A stretch of DNA of 64,000 nt from Pseudomonas sp. RIT409 (lineage in GTDB: Bacteria > Pseudomonadota > Gammaproteobacteria > Pseudomonadales > Pseudomonadaceae): assembly GCF_003052515.2 (NCBI RefSeq), contig NZ_QARE02000001.1:310001-374000 (forward strand), read 5' to 3'. Both the position numbers and the translations under genes were made by a program. A model generated the notes under the pieces. It worked only from the letters and a program-made list of their open reading frames with translations. It was not told where the DNA came from and searched no databases. This document shows, in pieces, positions 38,969-49,500 of this stretch (position 1 is the stretch's first letter; every line of letters starts with the position of its first letter).

Positions 38969-39700
38969 ATGCAATCGATCCTTGCCCTGCGCCCCGACGA
39001 CAGCCAGCCCACGCCGCTCTACCTGCAGTTGGCGCGTAATCTGGAGGCGGCCATTCACGCGGGACAGTGGAAAGCCGAACAGGCGCTGCCGTCGGAACGC
39101 AGCCTGAGCGAGACGCTGAACATTTCCCGAGTCACCGCCCGTAAAGCATTGGAAATTCTGCTGGCCCAGGGCCTAGTGCGTCGCAGCCAGGGGTCAGGCA
39201 CCTTCATCACGCCGCGCCTCGAGCAACCACTTTCCCGCCTCTCCAGCTTCAGCGAAATGCTCCGTTCGAAAGGCTTCAATCCCAGCTCTCAGTGGCTGGA
39301 GCGCGGCATCGTGCTGCCGACCCATGAGGAACTGATCCGACTCAGCCTGTCGCCGACGCAGAATGTCGCCCGGCTCAAACGCCTGCGCAAAGCCGACGGC
39401 ATCGTCATGGCGGTAGAGCTGAGCACGTTGCCCGCCACGTTGCTGCCGGACCCCAACGCCATCGGCGATTCGCTGTACGCGCACCTGGATGCCATCGGTC
39501 GCCCCGTTGTGCGCGCGCTGCAGCACATCCGTGCCATCAACGCTTCAGCGGAGATGGCCGCGCTGGTGGGCATCGAAACCGGCACCGCGATGCTGCTGAT
39601 GACTCGGATCGGTTACCTCGCCGACAACACCCCCATTGAACTCACCGACACGTATTGCCGCGACGACTACTACGATTTCGTCGCTGAGCTGCGTCGGTAA
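38969..39700 (+). CDS. nagR: GntR-family regulator of N-acetylglucosamine genes
   Basis: A 243-residue GntR/HutC-type repressor. The ATG at 38969 begins MQSILALRPDDSQPTPLYLQLARNLEAAIHAG. The winged helix includes LPSERSLSETLNISRVTARKALEILLAQGLVRRSQGSGTFI. The UTRA ligand domain (about 90-240) binds an amino-sugar phosphate in relatives. It is the first gene of the nag cluster, 16 bases before nagA, and an operator-like repeat lies upstream. Confidence 0.9.
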   Translation: MQSILALRPDDSQPTPLYLQLARNLEAAIHAGQWKAEQALPSERSLSETLNISRVTARKALEILLAQGLVRRSQGSGTFITPRLEQPLSRLSSFSEMLRSKGFNPSSQWLERGIVLPTHEELIRLSLSPTQNVARLKRLRKADGIVMAVELSTLPATLLPDPNAIGDSLYAHLDAIGRPVVRALQHIRAINASAEMAALVGIETGTAMLLMTRIGYLADNTPIELTDTYCRDDYYDFVAELRR

Positions 39701-39716
39701 ACCAGGCGGAGCACAC

Positions 39717-40823
39717 ATGCCCGATTTCAACATCCTGACCCCCGACGGCTGGATCTGCGGCCAGTTGCAGCATCGCGGCGGGCGGGTGACCGGCATTCAA
39801 GGCGAGTCTTGCGATCCTCTGGACAACAGCCTGCCCTACCTGCTGCCCGGCTTCATTGACCTGCATGTTCACGGCGGAGGTGGCCGAGACATCATGCAAG
39901 GCGTCGAAGGTTTCGCCACCATCGCGCGCACCCACCTGCGTTTCGGCACGACGTCGATGCTGGCGACCACCATGACGGCCCCTGCCGCCGAAATCAGCCA
40001 GATCCTCGAACAACTGGGCGGATACTGCCAGCAGCGGGCGCCGGGCACCGCCCGCGTGCTGGGGGTGCATCTGGAAGGCCCCTACATCAACCCTGGAAAG
40101 CTCGGTGCTCAACCCAACCATGCACATGCCGCGTTGTTGGACGAGGTCGAGGATTACCTGCGCCTGGCACCGATCAAAGTCATCACGATCGCCCCGGAGA
40201 TTTCCGGCCATGTCGACCTGATCAAGACGCTCTCGTCCAGCGGCGTCCGGCTGCAGATCGGCCACACGCTGGGCAGTTACGAGGAAGGCGTCAACGCCCT
40301 CGACGCGGGGGCGACCAGTTTTACCCACCTCTATAACGCCATGAGTCCGCTGCATCATCGCGAGCCCGGTATCGTCGGCGCGGCGCTGGCTCACGCGCGT
40401 TATGCCGAGTTGATTCCGGACCTGCTGCATGTGCATCCCGGCGCCATCCGCGTGGCCCTGCGGTCGATTCCCTGCCTGTATTGCGTCACCGACTCGACTG
40501 CCGCCACGGGCATGCCGGATGGCGAATACAAACTGGGCAGCCACACCGTCACCAAGTGTCTGGGCGGGGTGCGCCTCCCGGACGGAACGCTGGCGGGGAG
40601 CACCCTGACCATGGATCAGGCGCTGCGCAATCTGGTGAACATCGGCCTGCCTCTGGCAGAGGCCTCTCGGCGGTTGTCGCAATTTCCGGCCGATTACCTG
40701 GGCATCCAGGACCGCGGCCGCCTGGAGGCCGGCGCGTGGGCCGACGCCGTCTACCTGAGCCGCGATCTCAACGTCACTGCCGTCATGGTCGAAGGAGAGA
40801 CCCTTGAACTCGAAAATGCTTGA
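39717..40823 (+). CDS. nagA: N-acetylglucosamine-6-phosphate deacetylase
   Basis: Removes the acetyl group from GlcNAc-6-phosphate, giving GlcN-6-phosphate. The 368-residue amidohydrolase shows GFIDLHVHGGGGRD (metal-binding His pair), GVHLEGPYINPGKLGA, TFTHLYNAMSPLHHREPG and DSTAATGMPDGEY with the catalytic Asp. The ATG at 39717 follows GGCGGAG. It overlaps the next gene by 20 bases. Confidence 0.96.
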   Translation: MPDFNILTPDGWICGQLQHRGGRVTGIQGESCDPLDNSLPYLLPGFIDLHVHGGGGRDIMQGVEGFATIARTHLRFGTTSMLATTMTAPAAEISQILEQLGGYCQQRAPGTARVLGVHLEGPYINPGKLGAQPNHAHAALLDEVEDYLRLAPIKVITIAPEISGHVDLIKTLSSSGVRLQIGHTLGSYEEGVNALDAGATSFTHLYNAMSPLHHREPGIVGAALAHARYAELIPDLLHVHPGAIRVALRSIPCLYCVTDSTAATGMPDGEYKLGSHTVTKCLGGVRLPDGTLAGSTLTMDQALRNLVNIGLPLAEASRRLSQFPADYLGIQDRGRLEAGAWADAVYLSRDLNVTAVMVEGETLELENA

Positions 40824-41826
40824 GGAGGCACTTGCCTCCGCGGACGTCGTCCGACGTCAACTGGAGGTGCTCGAACCGCGCGTGATCGCGCTGGCGGAGC
40901 GCCTGCGCCAGGCCAGTCCGCGTGTCGTTCTGTCGGTAGCGAGGGGCAGTTCCGATCATGCCGCCAGTTATTTCGCGTACCTGGCCATGCAGCTCACAGG
41001 CGTGCCGGTTGCATCGCTGCCCATGTCGGTGGTGACCCTGCATGACGCGCCCATGCACGTCGACAACCAACCGGCCATTGGCTTCTCGCAGTCCGGTCAA
41101 AGTCCCGATCTGGTGGACAGCCTGCGCACGCTGCGCGCCCGCCGGGCTTTGAGCATCGCAATGGTCAATGCCGAAGGCTCGCCACTGGAGCAGGCCTGTG
41201 AGTATGTGTTGCCTCTGTGTGCAGGGCCTGAATTGAGCGTGGCCGCGACCAAAAGCTTCATCGCCACCCTCGCCGCCAGCGCTCGGCTCGTCGCCCACTG
41301 GACCCAGGACCGCACGTTACTTCACGCTGGCGAGAGCTTGCCCGAACGCCTGCACGACGCCGCCGGCCAGGACTGGTCATCGGCAATCGACGCGCTGCGA
41401 GGGTGTCAGCAGCTGATGGTCATCGGCCGCGGAACCGGTTTCGCCATCGCTCAGGAGGCCGCGCTCAAATTCAAGGAGACCTCGGGCATTCAAGCCGAAG
41501 CGTTCAGCAGCGCCGAGGTTCGGCACGGCCCTATGGCGCTGGTGGATGAACAGTACCCGCTGCTGATTTTCGCCCCACGCGGCGCCGAGCAAGCCAGCCT
41601 GCTGACGCTCGCCGCCGATATGCGCGAGCGCGGCGCCAAGGTCATCCTGGCCGCGCCCGAAGGCGTCGAAGGTCGCAACCTGACACTGAGCTGCGCGGAT
41701 CACCCCGCCCTCGACCCGATTCTCGCCATCCAGAGTTTCTACGTCATGGCCGCGGGGCTCGCAGAAGCCCGAGGCCTGAACCCCGACCAGCCAAGGCATT
41801 TGAGCAAAGTCACCAAAACCCGTTGA
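40804..41826 (+). CDS. nagB: SIS-domain glucosamine-6-phosphate deaminase (NagB-II type)
   Basis: A 340-residue double-SIS protein, like the isomerase half of GlmS but without its glutaminase domain. It should convert GlcN-6-phosphate to fructose-6-phosphate and ammonia. SIS sites: VARGSSDHAASYFAYLA, GFSQSGQSPD, IGRGTGFAIAQEAALKFKETS and EVRHGPMALVD. AAGGAG precedes the TTG at 40804; an ATG at 40816 is farther. It overlaps nagA, so the operon is tightly coupled. Confidence 0.9.
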   Translation: MNSKMLEEALASADVVRRQLEVLEPRVIALAERLRQASPRVVLSVARGSSDHAASYFAYLAMQLTGVPVASLPMSVVTLHDAPMHVDNQPAIGFSQSGQSPDLVDSLRTLRARRALSIAMVNAEGSPLEQACEYVLPLCAGPELSVAATKSFIATLAASARLVAHWTQDRTLLHAGESLPERLHDAAGQDWSSAIDALRGCQQLMVIGRGTGFAIAQEAALKFKETSGIQAEAFSSAEVRHGPMALVDEQYPLLIFAPRGAEQASLLTLAADMRERGAKVILAAPEGVEGRNLTLSCADHPALDPILAIQSFYVMAAGLAEARGLNPDQPRHLSKVTKTR

Positions 41827-41865
41827 TTCCGCGCCGTCTCGATCGACGCCAGCAAGGACGATGTC

Positions 41866-44397
41866 ATGCATAAGAATAAACAGATGACGTTCAGCGCCCC
41901 TTTCAGCGGGGCAGTAGTGAGTCTCGCGCACATTCCCGACCCGGTGTTTGCGGAAGGCAGCATGGGCGACGGCTTGGCCATCGACCCGCTGGATGACGTG
42001 CTACACGCGCCTTTCGACGGTGTGGTGATCAACGTCGCCCGCACGCGCCATGCGGTCAACCTGCGCGCCGACAACGGCAGTGAATGGCTGCTGCATGTGG
42101 GCATCGACACCGTCGGGCTCAACGGCGAGGGTTTTCAGGCGCTGGTCGAAGACGGCCAACGCGTCCGGCAAGGTCAGGCGTTGCTGCGCTTCGATTTGGA
42201 CCGCGTCGCCCGCGCGAGCCGCAGCCTGATCAGCCCGATGATCCTGCTCAACGGCGACCGATTCGAGATCGCGCCAATCAAGAACGGTACCTCGATCAAC
42301 GTCGGCGAAACGTTGATGGACATCATGACCTTGGCCCATGAGGCGCCAAATGCTGAGGAATCTCGTCATCAGGCCAAATCGGCCCAAGGGCGAGTTCGAG
42401 TAACGCACCGTGGCGGGCTCCATGCTCGGCCCGCTGCGCGGGTGCGCGAGACCGCGCGACGCTTCAACAGCCAGAGCGAATTGCATTTCGCCGGAGCCAA
42501 GGCGTCCACCGACAGTGTCACCGGGCTGATGGGGCTAGGGATTGCCGAACAGGATGAAGTGGAAGTCGTGTGCCGGGGCGATGACTGCCAGTTCGCTTTA
42601 CAGGCATTGATGCAAGCGCTGTCGGCCACCTCATTGGAGGACGAGTCCCACGCGCCTGCTACTGCGATGGCGCCGCCCATCCGGCTGCCCGCCGAGCCGG
42701 GCGTCATCACGGGCGTCTGCGCGTCCCCTGGCCTGGCCAATGGCACGCTGTTCTTGCTCGATACGATCGAGCTGGGCGTAGACACCGCCGACCATCGTCC
42801 AGAGGAGCAACGCCAGCGGCTCGCCGATGCACTCGCGCAGGTCCGGATCGACATCAGTGGGTCCTTGGACCGCGACCCGCCTGAGCAGCGTGCAATCTTC
42901 ACCACGCACTTGGCCATGCTCGAGGACCCTGCACTGCTCGACGCGGCCCACGACGCCATCGATGGGCGGCAAAGCGCTGCGCACGCCTGGAGCCAAGCCG
43001 TGCTGACGCAGTGCACCGCGCTGGAGAGGCTCGACAACCCGTTGCTCGCCGAACGCGCCAATGACCTGAGAGACTTGCGACAGCGTGTCCTGCACGCGTT
43101 GCTTGGCGATACGCGCGACATGGACATTCCGCCTGGCGCCATCGTCGTGACCCGTGAGCTGACGCCATCGGACCTGCTGATGCTGGTGCGACGGGGGATC
43201 GGCGGGGTCTGCATGGCCGAGGGCGGTGCGACGTCCCACGTCGTCATTCTTGCGCGAGGCAAGGGCCTGCCCTGCGTGGTAGCCATGGGCGCGAGCGTGC
43301 TTGAGGTCAGGGCCGGCCAGGAAGCCGTACTGGATGCCGACGGCGGTCGCCTCGAACACCAGCCGAGCGAAGCCCGCTTACGCGAGGTCCAGGCACAGCG
43401 CCTGCAACGTTTGGAACAACGCCAGCGCCAGCAGCAACATGCCCACCAGCCGGCGTTGACGCTCGACGGCGTCAGCATCGAGGTAGCGGCCAACGTGGCG
43501 TCGCTCGCCGATGCCCAAAGCGCGCAGCACAACGGCGCTGACGGCGTGGGCCTGCTGCGCACGGAGTTCCTGTTCGTCGAGCGCAGGACAGCGCCGACTG
43601 AAGACGAGCAGCGATCAGCGTACCAGTCGGTCGTGGATGCACTGCACGACAAACCGGTCATCATCCGCACCATCGACATCGGTGGCGACAAACAACTGCC
43701 GTATCTGCCCCTTCCGGCCGAAGCCAATCCGGTGCTGGGCCTGCGCGGGATCCGCCTGGGACAGGCGCGTCCGGAATTGCTCGATGAACAACTGCGCGCC
43801 CTGCTGCGGGTCACGCCATTGGCTCGTTGCCGAATCCTGTTGCCCATGATCTGCGAAGTCAGCGAATTGCTGGCGGTACGTTCACGCATCGAAGCGCTGG
43901 CAGATGAGGCAGGGGTGACCGAACGTCCCGAGGTGGGCGTGATGATCGAGGTGCCGTCCGCGGCATTGCTCGCGGACCAACTCGCTGCCCACGCCGACTT
44001 TTTGTCCCTGGGCACCAACGACCTTTCGCAATACACCCTGGCCATGGATCGCGATCATGCGGGACTCGCGGCGCGCGTCGACGCATTGCATCCGGCCTTG
44101 CTGCGCCTGATCGGGATGACCTGCTCCGCGGCCGAAGGCAAAGGACGGTGGGTTGGCGTCTGCGGCGCCCTGGCTTCCGACCCGCTCGCCACAGCGGCAT
44201 TGATCGGGCTGGGTGTGCGCGAACTGTCGGTCAGCCCGCTGCACGTCGCCGAAATCAAGGCGCAGGTCCGCGAACTGGACACCCGACAGTGTGAAGCACT
44301 GGCGCAGCACCTGATGACGCTCGGCAGCGCCGAGGATGTGCGTGAGGCTTGCCGCACCTTTCAGACCCAGGTCCAGCCGCGGGCAGTCATTGCCTGA
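41866..44397 (+). CDS. nagF: Multidomain PTS protein EIIA-HPr-EI (NagF-like)
   Basis: An 843-residue cytosolic fusion that moves phosphate from PEP to the sugar transporter. Residues 1-155 are a glucose-type EIIA (His77 in LLHVGIDTVGL). About 175-260 are HPr (His186 in GGLHARPAARV and the KASTDSVTGLMGL segment). About 285-843 are enzyme I, with the phospho-His in EGGATSHVVILARGKGLPC and the PEP region LLRTEFLFVER ... LSLGTNDLSQYTLAMDRDH. Each active site is intact, so no separate general PTS protein is needed. Confidence 0.95.
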   Translation: MHKNKQMTFSAPFSGAVVSLAHIPDPVFAEGSMGDGLAIDPLDDVLHAPFDGVVINVARTRHAVNLRADNGSEWLLHVGIDTVGLNGEGFQALVEDGQRVRQGQALLRFDLDRVARASRSLISPMILLNGDRFEIAPIKNGTSINVGETLMDIMTLAHEAPNAEESRHQAKSAQGRVRVTHRGGLHARPAARVRETARRFNSQSELHFAGAKASTDSVTGLMGLGIAEQDEVEVVCRGDDCQFALQALMQALSATSLEDESHAPATAMAPPIRLPAEPGVITGVCASPGLANGTLFLLDTIELGVDTADHRPEEQRQRLADALAQVRIDISGSLDRDPPEQRAIFTTHLAMLEDPALLDAAHDAIDGRQSAAHAWSQAVLTQCTALERLDNPLLAERANDLRDLRQRVLHALLGDTRDMDIPPGAIVVTRELTPSDLLMLVRRGIGGVCMAEGGATSHVVILARGKGLPCVVAMGASVLEVRAGQEAVLDADGGRLEHQPSEARLREVQAQRLQRLEQRQRQQQHAHQPALTLDGVSIEVAANVASLADAQSAQHNGADGVGLLRTEFLFVERRTAPTEDEQRSAYQSVVDALHDKPVIIRTIDIGGDKQLPYLPLPAEANPVLGLRGIRLGQARPELLDEQLRALLRVTPLARCRILLPMICEVSELLAVRSRIEALADEAGVTERPEVGVMIEVPSAALLADQLAAHADFLSLGTNDLSQYTLAMDRDHAGLAARVDALHPALLRLIGMTCSAAEGKGRWVGVCGALASDPLATAALIGLGVRELSVSPLHVAEIKAQVRELDTRQCEALAQHLMTLGSAEDVREACRTFQTQVQPRAVIA

Positions 44398-44429
44398 CAA
44401 CAAGAACAAACGCCCGAAGGAGAGACGCC

Positions 44430-46115
44430 GTGTACCAACACTTCATCGAAGGGTTACAGCGACTGGGACGCGCGTTGATGCTGCCCATCGCCATCCTGCC
44501 CATTGCCGGGCTGCTGCTGCGGCTGGGCGACACCGACCTGCTGAACATCGCAATCATTCATTCAGCGGGCAATGCCATTTTCAGCAATCTGGCGCTGATC
44601 TTCTCCATCGGCATCGCGGTCGGCTTCGCCCGCGACAATAACGGCACGGCGGGTCTGGCCGGGGCGATTGGCTATCTGGTGATGACCGCGACGCTCAAGG
44701 TCCTCGACCCGCACATCGACATGGGTATGCTCGCCGGCATCATCGCCGGGCTGGTCGGTGGCGCGCTGTACAACCGTTTCAAGGAGATTGCCCTGCCCGA
44801 TTACCTGGCGTTTTTTGGTGGCCGGCGCTTCGTGCCGATTGTCACCGGTCTGTCGGCAGTCGCGCTGGGGCTTTTGTTCGGGCTGATCTGGCCGCCGGTT
44901 CAGCAAGGCATCAATGAACTGGGGCAATTGATGCTGGAGAGCGGAAGCATCGGAGCGTTTTTCTTTGGGGTGATGAACCGCATCCTGATCATCACCGGGC
45001 TGCACCACATTCTGAACAACCTGGTGTGGTTCGTTTTCGGGACTTTCACCGACCCCGAAACCGGGCGCGTGGTCACCGGTGATCTGGCGCGATACTTCGC
45101 AGGCGATCCCCACGCGGGCCAATTCATGACGGGTATGTTTCCGATGATGGTGTTCGGCCTGCCCGCGGCGTGCCTGGCGATGTACCGCAATGCGCTGCCG
45201 GAGCAACGCAAACTGATCGGCGGCGTCTTGCTGTCAATGGCGCTGACCTCCGCTCTGACGGGCGTCACCGAGCCCATCGAGTTCGCCTTCATGTTCCTCG
45301 CGCCGATGCTCTACGTGGTGCACGCATTGCTGACCGGCCTTTCGATGGCCCTGGCAAACCTGCTGAACATTCACCTGGGTTTCACCTTTTCCGGCGGTGC
45401 CATCGACATGGCACTGGGCTGGGGCAAATCCACCAACGGGTGGCTGATCTTCCCGCTGGGCCTGATCTACGCGCTGGTGTATTACGGGGTGTTCGATCAA
45501 TGCATCAAGCGCTTCAATCTGAAAACGCCCGGTCGCGAGCAGACAGCGGGTGCCTCATCCCACGTAACGCAAAGCGACCGCGCAGACGCGTATATCCACG
45601 CCTTGGGCGGTGCGGACAATCTTTTGAGCATCGACGCCTGTACCACGCGTTTGCGCCTGCAGTTGGTGGATCGCAGCAAGGCCCAGGACAGTGAGTTGAA
45701 AAACCTCGGCGCGATGGCTGTGGTAAGGCCCGGCAATGCAGGGAGCCTGCAGGTGGTGGTGGGGCCAATGGCGGATGGGCTGGCGGATGAACTGCGTCAG
45801 GCTCTGCCGCATGCGCCGAAAGCTTCAGTTATCAATCCGCCCATTGGTCCTGCACCGGGCCAGGCAACCGACCGCAGCCAAGCAGAGCAATGGTTCAACG
45901 CACTGGGCAGCAAGGCGGTGATGGATGTCGAATGCGTCGCACTGACGCGCCTGCGCGTGCAATTAAAGGAAGGACAAACGCTAGCGGTCCATCAACTGGA
46001 CGCACTGGGCGCTCAAGGGGTGAGAAACCTGGGTGATGGCGTGTGGCATGTGTTGGTAGGAAATGGTGCTCAGGGCTTGAGCGAGGCATTGCGGGGGATG
46101 ATGAAGCCTCATTGA
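44430..46115 (+). CDS. nagE: N-acetylglucosamine PTS permease EIIC-EIIB-EIIB (NagE-like)
   Basis: A 561-residue inner-membrane transporter and sugar kinase. The GTG at 44430 follows GAAGGAG. Residues about 1-375 are the EIIC channel with roughly ten hydrophobic segments and the motif GVTEPIEFAFMFLAP. A first EIIB domain (about 395-470) has the phospho-Cys in DACTTRLRLQLVD. A second EIIB-like domain (about 488-560) has the same fold (WFNALGSKAVMDVECVALTRLRVQL), but Ala replaces the phospho-Cys. The second domain is probably inactive and structural or regulatory. Confidence 0.94.
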   Translation: MYQHFIEGLQRLGRALMLPIAILPIAGLLLRLGDTDLLNIAIIHSAGNAIFSNLALIFSIGIAVGFARDNNGTAGLAGAIGYLVMTATLKVLDPHIDMGMLAGIIAGLVGGALYNRFKEIALPDYLAFFGGRRFVPIVTGLSAVALGLLFGLIWPPVQQGINELGQLMLESGSIGAFFFGVMNRILIITGLHHILNNLVWFVFGTFTDPETGRVVTGDLARYFAGDPHAGQFMTGMFPMMVFGLPAACLAMYRNALPEQRKLIGGVLLSMALTSALTGVTEPIEFAFMFLAPMLYVVHALLTGLSMALANLLNIHLGFTFSGGAIDMALGWGKSTNGWLIFPLGLIYALVYYGVFDQCIKRFNLKTPGREQTAGASSHVTQSDRADAYIHALGGADNLLSIDACTTRLRLQLVDRSKAQDSELKNLGAMAVVRPGNAGSLQVVVGPMADGLADELRQALPHAPKASVINPPIGPAPGQATDRSQAEQWFNALGSKAVMDVECVALTRLRVQLKEGQTLAVHQLDALGAQGVRNLGDGVWHVLVGNGAQGLSEALRGMMKPH

Positions 46116-46126
46116 CGCCAGGTGCC

Positions 46127-46255
46127 GTAGGAGCGCGCTTGCCCGCGACCTGGCGCAACGCGGCAGCAAAACCAGCTAACCCGGTATATCTGGCACAACG
46201 AATGCGCCTGATTTGCTGCCGCTTCGCGCCAGGTCGCGGGCAAGCGCGCTCCTAC
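46127..46255. repeat. REP-type inverted repeat doublet (REPIN)
   Basis: Arms at 46127-46170 and 46212-46255, 44 bases each, are complementary at 42 positions. They flank a 41-base spacer and sit between the convergent nagE and yqfO-like genes. Each arm begins (or ends) with the GTAGGAGCGCGCTTGCCCGC type sequence found many times in Pseudomonas genomes. Such elements can protect mRNA ends or act as binding sites. Confidence 0.92.
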
Positions 46256-46274
46256 AGGAGGTTTGCGGTGTACG

Positions 46275-46586
46275 CTAGAAATCCGCGAGCTTCCACACTT
46301 CGTAAGCTGGTGTTTCATAGGGGTGGCTGCTTTTCAGGGCCGCCACCGCCTGCTGGATCAAATCATCGGCGACGACCAGCTCGACCTTCCACTCTTCGAC
46401 TGTCTCGATCTGCCCAGCCTGCCCAATGAACGGTCGACTGCCGTCCAATGGGCGGAACTGGCCTTGACCAAGCACCTGCCATGAACAGCAGTCATACGCG
46501 CCGATTCGCCCCGCACCGGCGGCGAACAACGCGCTCTTGACCTGCTCAACATGGCTCGGTGGCACGAAGAACGCGAGCTTGTACAT
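46275..46586 (-). CDS. YqfO/NIF3-like small protein
   Basis: A 103-residue protein of the YqfO type (MYKLAFFVPPSHVEQVKSALFAAGAGRIGAYDCCSW, HPYETPAYEV), a ferredoxin-like fold seen fused to NIF3 proteins. The function is not established. It sits seven bases after the purL stop on the same strand, so the two are probably co-transcribed. The REP doublet follows its stop codon. Confidence 0.88.
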   Translation of the reverse strand: MYKLAFFVPPSHVEQVKSALFAAGAGRIGAYDCCSWQVLGQGQFRPLDGSRPFIGQAGQIETVEEWKVELVVADDLIQQAVAALKSSHPYETPAYEVWKLADF

Positions 46587-46592
46587 CCCTGA

Positions 46593-49500
46593 TCAGTTCA
46601 CCCAGACGCGCGCATTACGGAACATGCGCATCCACGCGCCGTCTTCGCTCCACTCGTCCGGACGCCACGAGTTGTTCACCGCGCGGAACACACGCTCAGG
46701 GTGCGGCATCATGATGGTGACGCGACCGTCGCGAGTGGTCAGACCCGTGATCCCGCGCGGCGAGCCGTTCGGGTTGGCCGGGTAGCTTTCGGTGACCTTG
46801 CCGTGGTTATCGACGAAACGCATGGCCACGGTGCCCGATACGTCGGTTTCAAGCAGGGCCTCAGTCGATTTGAATTCCGCATGGCCTTCGCCGTGGGCGA
46901 TGGCGATCGGCATGCGTGAGCCCGCCATGCCTTGCAGGAAAATCGACGCCGACTTCTGGATCTCAACCATCGCCACGCGACCTTCGAACTGCTCGGAGCG
47001 GTTGCGCACGAAATGTGGCCAGAATTCGCTGCCCGGAATCAATTCGCTGAGGTTGGACATCATCTGGCAACCGTTGCACACACCCAGCGCGAAGCTGTCG
47101 TTGCGCTGGAAGAAGCCTTGGAACGCGTCACGCGCGCGGGCATTGAACAACGCGGACTTAGCCCAACCTTCACCGGCCCCCAGCACGTCGCCGTAAGAGA
47201 AACCGCCACACGCCACCAGCCCTTTGAATGCATCGAGGTCGACACGGCCCGCGAGGATGTCGCTCATGTGCACGTCCACCGAGGCAAAACCGGCGCGGTC
47301 GAAGGCCGCTGCCATTTCCACCTGGCCGTTGACCCCTTGCTCACGCAGGATGGCGACCTGCGGGCGCACACCCTTCTTGATGTAAGGCGCGGCGATGTCG
47401 TCGTTGACGTCATAGCCAAGTTTGACGTTCAGGCCGGGGTTGTCTTCCTCCAGCAGGGCGTCGAATTCCTGGTCGGCGCAGTCGGCGTTGTCACGCAGGC
47501 GCTGAATCTGGTAGCTGGTTTCCGCCCATTGGCGTTGCAGCAGGCGACGGTCGCCTTTGAACAACGCTTCGCCGTTCAGGCTGATGGTCACTTCGCTGTT
47601 ATTGATCGGCTTGCCGACCACTGCCACACAATCTTCGCCCAGACCGGCTGCGCTGAATTGTGCGAGGACCACCGGGGTGGCGTCCTGACGCACTTGAATC
47701 ACCGCACCCAGCTCTTCGTTGAAAAGAATGGCCGCGACCTTTTCACGCTTGCTGGTCAGGGTTTCGAGCTTCAGGCTCAAACCGCAGTGACCGGCGAACG
47801 CCATTTCCAGCACGGTGGTCATCAGACCGCCATCGGATCGGTCGTGGTACGCCAGCAGGTGGCCGTCGGCATTCAGGCCCTGAATCACGGCGAAGAAGGC
47901 TTTCAGGTCTTCGGCGTTGTCCACGTCCGGCGCCGCCTTGCCCAACAGACCGTGGGTCTGCGCCAGAATCGACGCGCCCATGCGGTTCTTGCCACGGCCC
48001 AGGTCGATGAGGATCAGGTCCGTCTCGCCCTTGTCCATCCGCAATTGCGGGGTCAGGGTCTTGCGCACGTCACTCACCGGCGCGAAACCGGTGACGATCA
48101 GCGACAGCGGCGACGTGACGGTTTTTTCGGTGCCTTCATCGCTCCAGCGAGTTTTCATGGACATGGAGTCCTTGCCCACCGGAATCGTGATACCCAGCTC
48201 AGGGCACAGTTCCATGCCGACCGCTTTGACGGTGTCGTACAGACGTGCGTCTTCGCCTGGGTGACCGGCTGCAGACATCCAGTTGGCCGACAATTTGATG
48301 TCGGAAAGCTTTTCAATGCGCGACGCGGCGATGTTGGTGATGGTTTCACCAATGGCCATGCGCCCGGACGCCGGAGCATCCAGCAGCGCCAGCGGCGTAC
48401 GCTCACCCATCGCCATGGACTCGCCGGTGTACACGTCGAAGCTGGTGGCGGTCACAGCCACGTCAGCCACTGGCACTTGCCATGGGCCGACCATCTGGTC
48501 GCGGTTGACGAGGCCGGTGATGGTGCGGTCGCCGATGGTGATCAGGAAGCTCTTGCTGGCCACGGCCGGGTGCCGCAGAACGCGCTGCACACTTTCTTCG
48601 AGATCGAGCGTGTTCGGATCGAAATCATCGCCCAGCTCGGCTTCGCGGGTGGCGCTGCGGTGCATGCGTGGCGGTTTGCCCAGCAGCACTTCAAGCGGCA
48701 TGTCCACCGGGGTGTTGTTGAAATGGCTGTCAGTAACGGTCAGATGCGGTTCTTCGGTCGCCTCACCCACAACGGCGAACGGGCAACGTTCGCGTTCGCA
48801 GATCGCCTGGAAACGCTCGAAATCAACGGCGCTGACGGCCAACACATAGCGTTCCTGGGATTCGTTGCTCCAGATCTCGTGCGGCGCCATGCCCGGTTCG
48901 TCGTTCGGCACATTGCGCAGCTCGAAGCGACCGCCACGGCCGCCGTCGTTGACCAGTTCCGGGAAAGCGTTGGAGATACCACCGGCGCCGACGTCATGAA
49001 TGAAAGCGATCGGGTTTTTGTCACCCAACTGCCAGCAGCGATCGATGACTTCCTGGCAGCGGCGTTCCATCTCGGGGTTTTCACGCTGAACCGAGGCAAA
49101 ATCCAGGTCCGCGGAGCTGGTGCCGGTGGCCATGGAGGAAGCGGCACCGCCGCCCAGTCCGATCAGCATCGCCGGACCGCCCAGCACGATCAGTTTGGCG
49201 CCCACGGTGATCTCGCCTTTCTGCACGTGCTCTTCGCGGATGTTGCCCATGCCACCGGCCAACATGATCGGCTTGTGGTAGCCACGGACTTCTTCGCCGC
49301 GCGGGGTGTTGATCGACTGCTCGAACGTGCGGAAATAGCCTGTCAGGGCCGGACGACCGAATTCGTTGTTGAACGCGGCGCCGCCCAGCGGCCCCTCGAT
49401 CATGATGTCCAGCGGAGTGACGATGCGCTCGGGCTTGCCATACGGCTTCTCCCAAGGCTGCTCGAAACCCGGAATGTTCAGGTTGGAAACGGTGAAGCCG

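Noticed and set aside
42369..44045. 558-codon minus-strand frame opposite nagF
   Set aside because: It is Ser/Arg-rich and lies inside a conserved multidomain gene on the other strand.
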